Positions 1 through 5,751 of a stretch of DNA of 6,189 nt are shown here, in pieces. Source of the DNA: JACIYW01 sp014359745 (lineage in GTDB: Bacteria; Pseudomonadota; Alphaproteobacteria; Rhodobacterales; Rhodobacteraceae). Each line of letters begins with the position of its first letter. The first letter of the stretch is position 1. Under the pieces are notes generated by a model that ran no database searches, was not told the origin of the DNA, and saw only the letters and a list, made by a program, of their open reading frames with translations. Position numbers and translations under genes: made by a program. The stretch covers positions 1 to 6,189 of the forward strand of contig JBNPWE010000056.1 in assembly GCA_050433985.1 (NCBI GenBank), read 5' to 3'.

Positions 1-32
1 GTCTTGTAGGCGGGGGGTGTGGGTCTGCTCAT
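1..32 (-). CDS. IS5-family transposase, N-terminal ten codons only (partial)
   Basis: The ATG is at 32-30 on the minus strand and encodes MSRPTPPAYK followed by two bases of the next codon, then the window ends. This N-terminus matches what I recall of IS5-family transposases in Rhodobacteraceae, proteins of about 270 residues with a DDE nuclease domain that cut and paste the element. A GGAGG lies only a few bases upstream of the ATG, a close-spaced ribosome binding site, and the start is 63 bases inside the element tip. No catalytic residue is in view. Whether the gene is intact cannot be told from here. Confidence 0.7.
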   Translation of the reverse strand, partial: MSRPTPPAYK

Positions 33-75
33 GCCCTCCAGCTACCACGATGGATTCACAAGATGAATCCCTCAT

Positions 76-95
76 GGGATTTGTGCAACAGAGCC
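76..95 (-). repeat. IS5-family terminal inverted repeat
   Basis: The plus strand reads GGGATTTGTGCAACAGAGCC, and its complement begins GGCTCTGTTGCACAAA, typical of the IS903-like group of the IS5 family. It lies immediately upstream of the transposase leader, as expected for the 5' end. The partner repeat would lie outside the window to the left. Confidence 0.75.
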
Positions 96-377
96 ACAGA
101 CAGTCAAGCGGAAAATTTCTTGGCAGATAAGTTTTCCTTGAAAAATCGCGATAGCATCGAACAAACGTGGCGAATACTTAAGACATGGCTCACCCACTTT
201 TTTCCCGAAAAATATCGCCTTGAGACTGGTCAGGAAGTTTTAGTTAGGGGGAGGAAGTTACCTCATTGAGGAAGATGGCTTTTGTATCGCATTATCTTTG
301 ATTCCGGTCTAAAATGTCAGTCCAGTATCATGCTTATTCTCTGGGTGCGCGTCGGCAAACAAAGTCCAAGGCGCCCT

Positions 378-387
378 CCCGCAACCA
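378..387 (+). repeat. CCCGCAACCA direct repeat, copy 1 (initiator-tRNA 3'-end-like)
   Basis: CCCGCAACCA is found here and again at 446-455, 68 bases apart. Here it is preceded by CT, so the run CTCCCGCAACCA resembles the acceptor 3' strand, discriminator A and CCA of bacterial initiator tRNA, including the unusual A opposite C1. The upstream bases do not form a proper T-arm, so this is not a tRNA gene. A strong hairpin starts six bases downstream. Confidence 0.5.
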
Positions 388-392
388 GCTTC

Positions 393-428
393 ATTTGCCC
401 CCGCCGGAGTTTTCTTCGGCGGGCAAAT
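393..428 (+). other. Strong hairpin without a T-tract
   Basis: ATTTGCCC (393-400) pairs with GGGCAAAT (421-428). After a two-base bulge (401-402), GCCGGAG (403-409) pairs with CTTCGGC (414-420) with one G.T pair, leaving a TTTT loop at 410-413. That is 15 pairs in all. There is no run of T on either side, so it is not a classical intrinsic terminator. It could be a tRNA-operon type processing or termination structure, or a palindromic repeat unit. Confidence 0.6.
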
Positions 429-445
429 CGTGTCCAGATCGAGCC

Positions 446-455
446 CCCGCAACCA
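446..455 (+). repeat. CCCGCAACCA direct repeat, copy 2 (initiator-tRNA 3'-end-like)
   Basis: This is the second copy of the motif at 378-387. In context GCCCCCGCAACCA is the same as the last 13 bases of the E. coli initiator tRNA as I remember it. The bases before it (T-loop-like TCCAGAT at 433-439) give only a poor T-stem, so at most this is a tRNA 3'-end fragment of the kind left at an integration site. Another hairpin (462-482) follows seven bases later. Confidence 0.5.
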
Positions 456-461
456 AAATTA

Positions 462-482
462 CCAACCTTTCCAAAGGGTTGG
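462..482 (+). other. Hairpin CCAACC..GGTTGG overlapping an alternative hairpin
   Basis: CCAACCTTT (462-470) pairs with AAAGGGTTGG (473-482), with one bulged G. The right arm can instead pair in a short GGGT/ACCC hairpin (476-487), so two exclusive folds exist. Downstream bases are GATAAAAACA and there is no T-run on the plus strand. Its function is not evident. Confidence 0.45.
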
Positions 483-583
483 AACCCGATAAAAACACTT
501 GTGTATAACGGTGCGCGTTTTACCTCAACGCCACCTCAACGTTTGAAGAGTCCCTCTGAAACGTAAGCGCAACGGCGTGACTG

Positions 584-633
584 TGAACCACGGGTCAAAA
601 TCAAACGCTGAAACCAGGTCAGTTTTGAACGCT
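584..633. repeat. Imperfect tandem repeat, unit about 24-25 bases
   Basis: Two units align: one contains GAACCACGGGTCA then CAAACGCT (ending at 609), the other GAAACCAGGTCA then TGAACGCT (ending at 633). GGTCA recurs at 593 and 617, and ACGCT at 605 and 629, both with a spacing of 24. The units differ at several positions, so this is a decayed or fortuitous duplication. A second short repeat, GACAGGGT at 638-645 and 650-657, follows directly. Confidence 0.4.
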
Positions 634-804
634 CATTGACAGGGTGCGAGACAGGGTAGGGTGATCATCGTCACCGCGCGTTCGGGCCATATCTACCGGC
701 TGCGCAAGCGGAACCGACCGGTTCCCGGCAAAATGCGTCGATCCGATCCTGTCACGAACGCAATTTGGACACGGTCGGCGCGGGGGTCTCGCCCGAACGT
801 GACA

Positions 805-836
805 GGCCGAAGCGCGCTTGTCTGCACGCTCCGGCC
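805..836 (-). terminator. Candidate 3' hairpin of the phosphatase transcript (no U-tract)
   Basis: GGCCGAAGCG (805-814) is complementary to CGCTCCGGCC (827-836) apart from one position, with a 12-base loop. In the minus-strand transcript the odd position is a G.U pair, so the RNA has a full ten-pair stem; in plus-strand RNA it would be an A.C mismatch. This fits a structure serving the phosphatase mRNA, about 22 bases after its stop codon. No U-run follows, so it could be a 3' stabiliser or a Rho-associated stem rather than an intrinsic terminator. Confidence 0.4.
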
Positions 837-857
837 CGATATTTCCTGCCCGGGCGA

Positions 858-3800
858 TCAGCCCAACAGGTCGAAGGTTCCTTCCGTTCCGGCGATCCGC
901 ATCATGATGCTGTCCTGCGCCGCCCCGTCGACAAGGGCAAACAGGAACTGGCCGGTCTGGCTATCGGTGATGAAGGCCTCGGCCACATCCGTCGAACCCG
1001 CGCCCGGCGTGTTGGCAAAGTTAACGACAAACTGGCCGGGTGTCGCCCCGGCACCGCCGAACACCAGAACGTCGCCATCGGCCGACGCATAGTCCTGGAT
1101 CCAGTCTGTGCCGTGGCCCTCTACACCAAGGTGGAAGAAGGTGTCGGCCCCGGCGCCGCCATTCAGCCGGTCGTTGCCGAAGCCGCCGTTGATGAAATCA
1201 TCGCCGGCCCCGCCAAAGGAAAGGTCCGATCCGCCGGCGCCCGAGATGACATCGGCCCCTTCTCCGCCGACGATCATATCGGCGCCGAACCCGCCCAGGA
1301 TGGTGTCGTTGCCATCCATCCCGTGCAGTTCGTCATTGCCGTAGCCCCCGTCAATGGAGTCATCGCCGGCGCCGCCAAAGACCACGTCGCGCAGGTCAGC
1401 GTCGGTCAGCCCGCCGGTCAGCGTGTCATTGCCGTTTCCGCCATTGATCGTGTCGGCGCCGTCGCCGCCGGCGATCAGGTCGTTGCCGTCCTCGCCGATC
1501 AGACGGTTGTCGCCGCCAAGACCCTCGATCTTGTCATCCCCCTGCCCGCCGATAAGCACATCGTCGGCGTCCTCGGTTCCGGTCAGTGTCAGCCCGAGAC
1601 CGTCAAGTTCCAGATCGAACACGGCTGTCGTGCCTGATATCTCGTAGGCGACGGCGATTTGCGGCGTGCCGCTGGAACTATCTTCGGCCGGGATGAAGAC
1701 TATGGTCTCGGGGCTTTGGCGCGCGATGGCACCGTCGTCTCCCGGACCGAACTGCGGCGGGATGTAGTGAACGAAGAAGGCGTCCGCCGGACTGCTGACG
1801 TCATAGATCATGATGCCGCTGTCGCGCTCCAGCCCGATGAAGGCGAAGGTCCGGTCGCCGATCTGGCCGACCGCCACCGCCTCTGGCTCGGGGCCCTTGT
1901 TGTCGGATCGGTTTTCGTTACCGTTGCGCCCCTGATCGTCGTTGAAACGCGCGGGCGCGCGGGCGGCGATGATCTGCTCGAAATCGTCGCCCGAGTCGAA
2001 GACCAGATTGCCCTTGTCGTCGAAGATCGAGAACGAGCGCGACGACAGCGTGTGCAGCACGTCGATGTCGCCATCGCCGTCGGTGTCGCCATCGACGGTG
2101 GAAACGGTTAGCCGCTCCAGCCCAGCGATGTTCACGCTGGGGTCGATCAGGCCGTCGTCGAACAGGCTTTGCACCCGGGCCGCGTCGAACCCGCGGTCGT
2201 CGCCTTCGTTGGCGGTCAGGATGTAGGTGCTGTTGTCATCGCCGCCCACGCCGAAGGTGGCCATGGCGTCGGGCATGCGCAGGCCCACCAGGTTGTCGAA
2301 GTTACGGATGTTGATGATGCCATTGTCATCGGCGTCAAGCGCGCTGTCGCTGCTGAAGTCGACCGTGCCCGCCGAAAACACGCTTTCGATGCGGCCGGTG
2401 GCCACGTCGATGCGAGCCAGGGCATTGTTTTCCTGCAGCGAGACGAACAGCTTCGTGCCATCCGGGCTGAAGGCGGAAAGTTCCGGTTCGAAATCGGCGC
2501 CGATGCTGGCGCCTTCCTTGATGCGGATGCCCGCCGCGCGCGCCGCGTCTTCTAGCCCGTTCAGCGCGGTGAAGTCGATGATGCGCGCCTGCGGGTTCGC
2601 CGGGTCGCTCACGTCGATCAGCGATACGGTGCCCAGCGGATCGTTGACATGATCGCTGTCCTCGTTGAACTCGCCCTCGCCCGCCACCGCGAGCGTGCGC
2701 CCGTCGGGGCTGAATTTGACCGCGTCGGGCAGGTTGCCGACATCGACGGTGGAAAGAAGCGCGCCGCTATCGGCATCGAAGAGGGCGATGAAACCCGGCT
2801 GTGCGATGCTTTGCGGCGCGCCGAAGATGTCCAGATCGGCGGGCGCGCGGCTGATCGCGGCCGCGACAACGCCATTCTTCACATCGACCGACTGCACGCC
2901 GTCAAAGCCGGTCAGGGCGGTCAGGTCGATGCTTCCCGCGGCCGTTCCGGCCTCGATATCGAAGATGTCGATGCGGTCCAGCGCGCCATTGGTGACATAA
3001 AGCAGGCCACCCTCATGCGCGACCACCTCTGACGCGCCCTCGCCGCCGTCGCCCGGAAACTGGGCGGCAAGCGTGGCCTCCAGCGGGACGGCGCCGACGC
3101 TGTCGGCGGCGCGCTCGGCCAGGTTCTGGATGCGGCTGTCGAGCCCCGCCGGCAGGTCGGCCTCGGCGAAACCGGCGGCGTCCTTGGGGAACGTGGCGGT
3201 GAGGAAATCGGCCAACGCCTGCTGTTCGCCGATGGCAAGGTCGGTAGAGGGCGAGAAGGCCGCGAAGGGGAACCCGTCGCCGCCATCGGCCAGGAAGTTG
3301 AGCGTGACCACCTTGACGCTTTCGGGCGCGCCCTCGACCACCGCGCCGTCTTCGATGATCGGCTGGGTGGGCGTGCCTTGGGCGTCAATCAGCCAGACGT
3401 TCTGCACGCGCGCGCCTTCGGTGAGCACCGCGCCGCCCGCGCCCAGAACCTGCGCCGTCGCCGTCGGGTCGAACGAGAATTGCAACCCGCCCACCTGCAT
3501 GAACTGGCCGGGCGTCAGGCCGGGGCCGGTGGCTGCCACGCCATGTTCAAGGATGACCTTCAGTTCGGCGGGCGTCAGATCGACCGTGACCAGCCCGTTG
3601 TCGAAGCGCAGCGAATTGACCACGTCGAGTTCCGAGATCTCGCCCGCTTCCTTGCCGGAAAGCGGGTTCGCCTCGGTCGCTCCCAGTGTGGCCGATCCGT
3701 CGCCGTTGTCGGTCACGCTGCCGATCGAGGCGCGGATGCCGCCGCCGTTCTTGATCGAGACGATCACGTCGGGATCGACCTGCTGCGCGGCGAAGAGGTT

Positions 3801-5330
3801 GGCGTCGGCGGTCAGGTTGCCGAAATTCGTCTCTTCGGTACGCACCGAAGACCGTTCGCCGTTCAGGAACACCTCGGTCTCGCCGAAGATGTTGCCGTCC
3901 TGCACGGTGACCACGTCGCGCACGCCCTCGACCAGGTTCTTGACCTGGGTCGCGGCGGCGCTTGCGGCGATGGCGTCTTCCACGGTGGCCGCGCCGGTCA
4001 CCGCCAGCACGCCCGCGTCATCGGTCTTGAACGCGCCCGATACCAGCGGGTCGATCGAGTCGGGGATGATGTTGCCATTGGCGTCGAATTCCACCACCAG
4101 GCGACCAATATGGGAGAATTCGCTGTCCGAGGAAACGATGGCGGTGGGGTTGTCATCAAGGTCGTTCACGATCACCGGGAAGGGCCGGTCGGGTGTTTCG
4201 CCCGCGCGCAGCGGGTCCTGATCGTCGGCCGAAAGCGTGCCCGAACCGCCCGCGATGATCACGTCCACCCCGCGCAGCAGGCCGGCCAGTTCCTGCTCCA
4301 GCGCGAATTGCTGAAGGTGGCTGACCAGCACTACCTTGGTCACGTCGTCGCCATTGCCCAGCGTGTTGTCGGCGCCGTTGATGATGTCGTCGATCACCGG
4401 CTGAAGCACGGAGGCCAGCGCGGCCATGTCGTTGACGCCGGGGCCGGAGATGTCATCAATGGCGCCGGTCGACGAGATTTGCGCAACAAGCTGCGTGGTG
4501 GCGCCCACGACGCCCAGCTGGCCGTCCGCGCCAAGATCGATGATCGTGGCCGGGGCAACCTTGGCGTCGCGGCCGTCGGGGCCGGTCGCCGCGGGGTCGA
4601 GCGGGTTCACCCGCGCGCCGCCCAGATCCGAGCGGAACGCATCGCGGCTCAGAATATCGGCGGTGAACAGCGCGCCCACATCAAAATCCTCGCTGAAATC
4701 GAGGTTGGCGCTGAGAAATGGGAACTGCGCGCCGGGGGTGTCAACTTCCTGCAGGAAATTTGCCGTTCCGAACCGCCCGGTTGAAAGCGAATTGCCCTCT
4801 TCGCTATCGAAATTGATGATGTTCTCCAACGCGTCGGTCCCCGCGTCGAATTCATGGTTGCCAAGCGCGGTGGCGTCGAACCCGATCGCGTTCATGATCG
4901 CGATGTCGACGCGGCCCTCGAAGGCGTCGATTTCCTCGAAATAATCGGCGAATCCGTCGCCGTTGACATCGGTTGTATAGACCTGTTCGAAGGTCAGCGG
5001 GCCGCCGTTGATCGCTGTCTCGATCTCGTCATTGTCGAAGAAGCCGTCGCCGTTAAGGTCCTGCGCCGCAGTCAGGACGGAAGTATCGATCAGCCCGAAA
5101 AGCCCGTTGTAAAACCCCTCCAGCGTGCTCAGCAGGCTCGGGTCGCCGCCGGCGTTGAAGAACGGCCCGGGAATGAAATTGTCGCCCGCCGAAAGCGTCA
5201 CCGATGCGTAGCCCTGCAAGAACGCATCCTGCTCCAACGCGTTTTCGATGACCGCGAAGTTCGGCGCATTCTCAAGAGCCTTGATCCCGCCCTCGAGATC
5301 GGAGGCGAACAGAATCTGAATATTCGTCAT
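858..5330 (-). CDS. Secreted UshA/5'-nucleotidase-like phosphoesterase fused to a choice-of-anchor-I beta-propeller and RTX repeats
   Basis: Likely an extracellular Ca2+-dependent phosphoesterase of 1490 residues that frees phosphate from nucleotides or other esters. Domains in order: metallophosphoesterase, about 1-430 (D11, GDN at 49-51, GNHEFD at 157-162, H338, GGSGT at 361-365); 5'-nucleotidase C-terminal domain, about 465-700 (NFGNLTADA at 502-510, NGGGIR at 528-533, GGDGF at 683-687, the usual nucleotide-binding elements); beta-propeller, about 765-1242 (LPDAVKFSPDG at 867-877, TANEGDDRG at 1039-1047, GPEPEAVAVG at 1146-1155); RTX nonapeptides, 1261-1399; a C-terminal tail ending TFDLLG. 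There is no Sec signal, which fits type I secretion. The start at 5330 is chosen because MTNIQILFASD begins the first fold strand; an upstream ATG at 5426 adds 32 residues unlike a signal peptide. The ribosome site (AAGAAAG, about nine bases upstream) is weak. No exporter genes are nearby. Substrate is unproven; nucleotidase, cyclic-nucleotide phosphodiesterase or general phosphatase are all possible. Confidence 0.9.
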   Translation of the reverse strand: MTNIQILFASDLEGGIKALENAPNFAVIENALEQDAFLQGYASVTLSAGDNFIPGPFFNAGGDPSLLSTLEGFYNGLFGLIDTSVLTAAQDLNGDGFFDNDEIETAINGGPLTFEQVYTTDVNGDGFADYFEEIDAFEGRVDIAIMNAIGFDATALGNHEFDAGTDALENIINFDSEEGNSLSTGRFGTANFLQEVDTPGAQFPFLSANLDFSEDFDVGALFTADILSRDAFRSDLGGARVNPLDPAATGPDGRDAKVAPATIIDLGADGQLGVVGATTQLVAQISSTGAIDDISGPGVNDMAALASVLQPVIDDIINGADNTLGNGDDVTKVVLVSHLQQFALEQELAGLLRGVDVIIAGGSGTLSADDQDPLRAGETPDRPFPVIVNDLDDNPTAIVSSDSEFSHIGRLVVEFDANGNIIPDSIDPLVSGAFKTDDAGVLAVTGAATVEDAIAASAAATQVKNLVEGVRDVVTVQDGNIFGETEVFLNGERSSVRTEETNFGNLTADANLFAAQQVDPDVIVSIKNGGGIRASIGSVTDNGDGSATLGATEANPLSGKEAGEISELDVVNSLRFDNGLVTVDLTPAELKVILEHGVAATGPGLTPGQFMQVGGLQFSFDPTATAQVLGAGGAVLTEGARVQNVWLIDAQGTPTQPIIEDGAVVEGAPESVKVVTLNFLADGGDGFPFAAFSPSTDLAIGEQQALADFLTATFPKDAAGFAEADLPAGLDSRIQNLAERAADSVGAVPLEATLAAQFPGDGGEGASEVVAHEGGLLYVTNGALDRIDIFDIEAGTAAGSIDLTALTGFDGVQSVDVKNGVVAAAISRAPADLDIFGAPQSIAQPGFIALFDADSGALLSTVDVGNLPDAVKFSPDGRTLAVAGEGEFNEDSDHVNDPLGTVSLIDVSDPANPQARIIDFTALNGLEDAARAAGIRIKEGASIGADFEPELSAFSPDGTKLFVSLQENNALARIDVATGRIESVFSAGTVDFSSDSALDADDNGIINIRNFDNLVGLRMPDAMATFGVGGDDNSTYILTANEGDDRGFDAARVQSLFDDGLIDPSVNIAGLERLTVSTVDGDTDGDGDIDVLHTLSSRSFSIFDDKGNLVFDSGDDFEQIIAARAPARFNDDQGRNGNENRSDNKGPEPEAVAVGQIGDRTFAFIGLERDSGIMIYDVSSPADAFFVHYIPPQFGPGDDGAIARQSPETIVFIPAEDSSSGTPQIAVAYEISGTTAVFDLELDGLGLTLTGTEDADDVLIGGQGDDKIEGLGGDNRLIGEDGNDLIAGGDGADTINGGNGNDTLTGGLTDADLRDVVFGGAGDDSIDGGYGNDELHGMDGNDTILGGFGADMIVGGEGADVISGAGGSDLSFGGAGDDFINGGFGNDRLNGGAGADTFFHLGVEGHGTDWIQDYASADGDVLVFGGAGATPGQFVVNFANTPGAGSTDVAEAFITDSQTGQFLFALVDGAAQDSIMMRIAGTEGTFDLLG
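1134..1550 (-). repeat. RTX calcium-binding nonapeptide block within the phosphatase (residues 1261-1399)
   Basis: Fourteen GGxGxDxxx-type nonapeptides run in register (for example GGDGADTIN, GGNGNDTLT, GGFGNDRLN, GGAGADTFF), split five plus nine by one irregular 13-residue unit at 1306-1318 (GGLTDADLRDVVF). Such arrays wind into a calcium-filled parallel beta-roll after export through a type I secretion channel. About 90 residues follow the array, with acidic and aromatic content and a hydrophobic terminus (DLLG), which is where the uncleaved secretion signal normally sits. Confidence 0.9.
4935..5060 (-). other. Two EF-hand-type calcium loops inserted in the phosphoesterase domain (residues 91-132)
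   Basis: DLNGDGFFDNDE (91-102) and DVNGDGFADYFE (121-132) are both full twelve-residue EF-hand loops, with Asp, Asn, Asp and Gly at 1, 3, 5 and 6 and Glu at 12. They lie between the GDN metal motif (49-51) and the GNHE motif (157-160), where UshA-type enzymes normally have only a short connection. Calcium could order this insertion after secretion, in step with the RTX block. Binding itself is inferred from the loop pattern. Confidence 0.75.
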
Positions 5331-5544
5331 GATTGGACACTTTCTTGTCAAGCCTTCCGGCCTATCCCCACCAGCCCGCCCAGTGGGCGCCGGGAAGCCC
5401 GATACGCCCCGGACGAGGATTCGCAAAACGACGGTATCGGGTGAGGATCACAGGTTTTCGAAAGTTTTGTTACGAGAGCGTGACGTTCTGCGGCAGGGTC
5501 GTCGGAACGCGGATGGCCGACAGGCGCTGGCTGACGACGCGCGG
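5331..5544 (-). promoter_or_regulatory. Upstream region of the phosphatase gene with an 8-bp inverted repeat
   Basis: The promoter should lie here but I see no confident -35/-10 pair. Visible structure: CCCGATAC (5398-5405) and GTATCGGG (5434-5441), a perfect 8-bp inverted repeat with a 28-base spacer; CGCCCAGTGGGCG (5377-5389), a short odd palindrome; TTTCGAAA (5456-5463). On the minus strand, GTCAC and GTAAC are spaced eleven bases apart (5484-5480 and 5473-5469), like the two halves of a PhoB box but each lacking its T before the G. Minus-strand codons ending in TAA at 5470 could also be the tail of a lost upstream gene. Confidence 0.35.
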
Positions 5545-5751
5545 CCCCTTTTGATCGACAGCACCGGGATCAAGTTCCTCGGTGATGGCGAATGGCACGC
5601 CCGCAAGCATGGCATTCAGGGCCGACGCCAATGGCGCAAGGTGCATCTGGCGATGGACACCGCCACGTCTGACATCCGGGCGGTGGAGTTCACCCCCAGC
5701 AGCGACGGTGACAGCCCCGTTCTGCCGGGGTTACTCGACCAGATTCCCGAG
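5545..5751 (+). pseudogene. IS5-family transposase fragment (start of DDE domain)
   Basis: The plus-strand frame reads LLIDSTGIKFLGDGEW, then RKHGIQGRRQWRKVHLAMD, then RAVEFTPSSDGDSPVLPGLL and DQIPE. This is the middle of an IS5-family DDE transposase as found in Rhodobacteraceae. The first catalytic Asp is in LLIDSTG (codon 5557-5559). The second Asp and the Glu are missing because the frame passes into an IS3 sequence after DQIPE. There is no start codon or N-terminal half, so it cannot be functional. It probably comes from the same IS subgroup as the end at 1-95, but reads in the opposite orientation. Confidence 0.8.

Larger units (their letters stand above)
1..95 (-). mobile_element. 5' end of an IS5-family (IS903-like) insertion sequence, cut by window edge
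   Basis: Read on the minus strand, this segment starts with GGCTCTGTTGCACAAATCCC, which I recognise as an IS5-family terminal inverted repeat. A leader of about 40 bases follows, then a transposase start (Met-Ser-Arg-Pro-Thr-Pro-Pro-Ala-Tyr-Lys). The outer tip of the element is base 95, and the body extends leftwards beyond the window. The other end is not visible, so neither completeness nor a target-site duplication can be tested; the bases just outside the tip are acagacagt (96-104). Family assignment is from memory of the terminal repeat and the transposase N-terminus, not from a search. Confidence 0.8.
96..857. other. Non-coding, patchwork region between the IS5 end and the 3' end of the phosphatase gene
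   Basis: I see no credible gene in these 762 bases. Open frames are short, lack recognisable domains and have no good ribosome binding site. The first 200 bases (about 96-300) are visibly richer in A and T than the rest of the window, with T and A runs near 198-212. From about 360 to 490 there are two copies of CCCGCAACCA and two hairpins. From about 584 to 806 there are short direct and inverted repeats, including three copies of GACAGG (638, 650, 801) and its complement at 748. The base composition changes suggest joined pieces of different origin. This is a likely insertion-prone spacer downstream of the phosphatase. Confidence 0.6.

Noticed and set aside
75..115. Hybrid promoter for the IS transposase with TTGACT outside the element
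   Set aside because: TTGACT is present on the minus strand near 110, but the hexamer 17 bases further on matches the -10 consensus at only about half its positions.
365..455. tRNA gene ending in CCCGCAACCA
   Set aside because: The 3' end matches initiator tRNA, but the T-stem does not pair properly and no anticodon or D-arm is found upstream.
63..566. Short plus-strand open frames at 63-269, 282-566 and 314-508
   Set aside because: The first starts inside the IS terminal region. None has a domain, and the last two cross the tRNA-like repeats and hairpins, so they are treated as non-coding.
1134..1550. CRISPR-like periodicity on the plus strand
   Set aside because: The 27-base periodicity is explained by RTX nonapeptide codons, and there are no conserved repeats with unique spacers.
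661..1637. Plus-strand open frames beginning with GTG at 661 and ATG at 765
   Set aside because: They run mostly opposite the RTX repeats, and their periodic Val/Ala/Pro composition mirrors the antisense of GGxGxD codons. No ribosome site or family resemblance is seen.
3073..4784. Long plus-strand open frames of 382 and 468 codons opposite the phosphatase gene
   Set aside because: They are antisense shadows of a GC-rich gene. The products are low-complexity Ser/Pro/Ala or Arg/Gly/Ala-rich with no recognisable domain, while the minus frame has clear domains throughout.
5331..5426. Upstream ATG at 5426 giving a 32-residue N-terminal extension of the phosphatase
   Set aside because: The extension (rich in Gly, Arg and Pro) does not look like a signal peptide, and the fold begins right at the downstream Met.
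5470..5545. Tail of an upstream minus-strand gene (…RLSAIRVPTTLPQNVTLS, TAA at 5472-5470)
   Set aside because: It is plausible as a protein C-terminus, but only about 25 codons precede the IS5 relic and I do not recognise the family, so it is mentioned only in the upstream-region entry.
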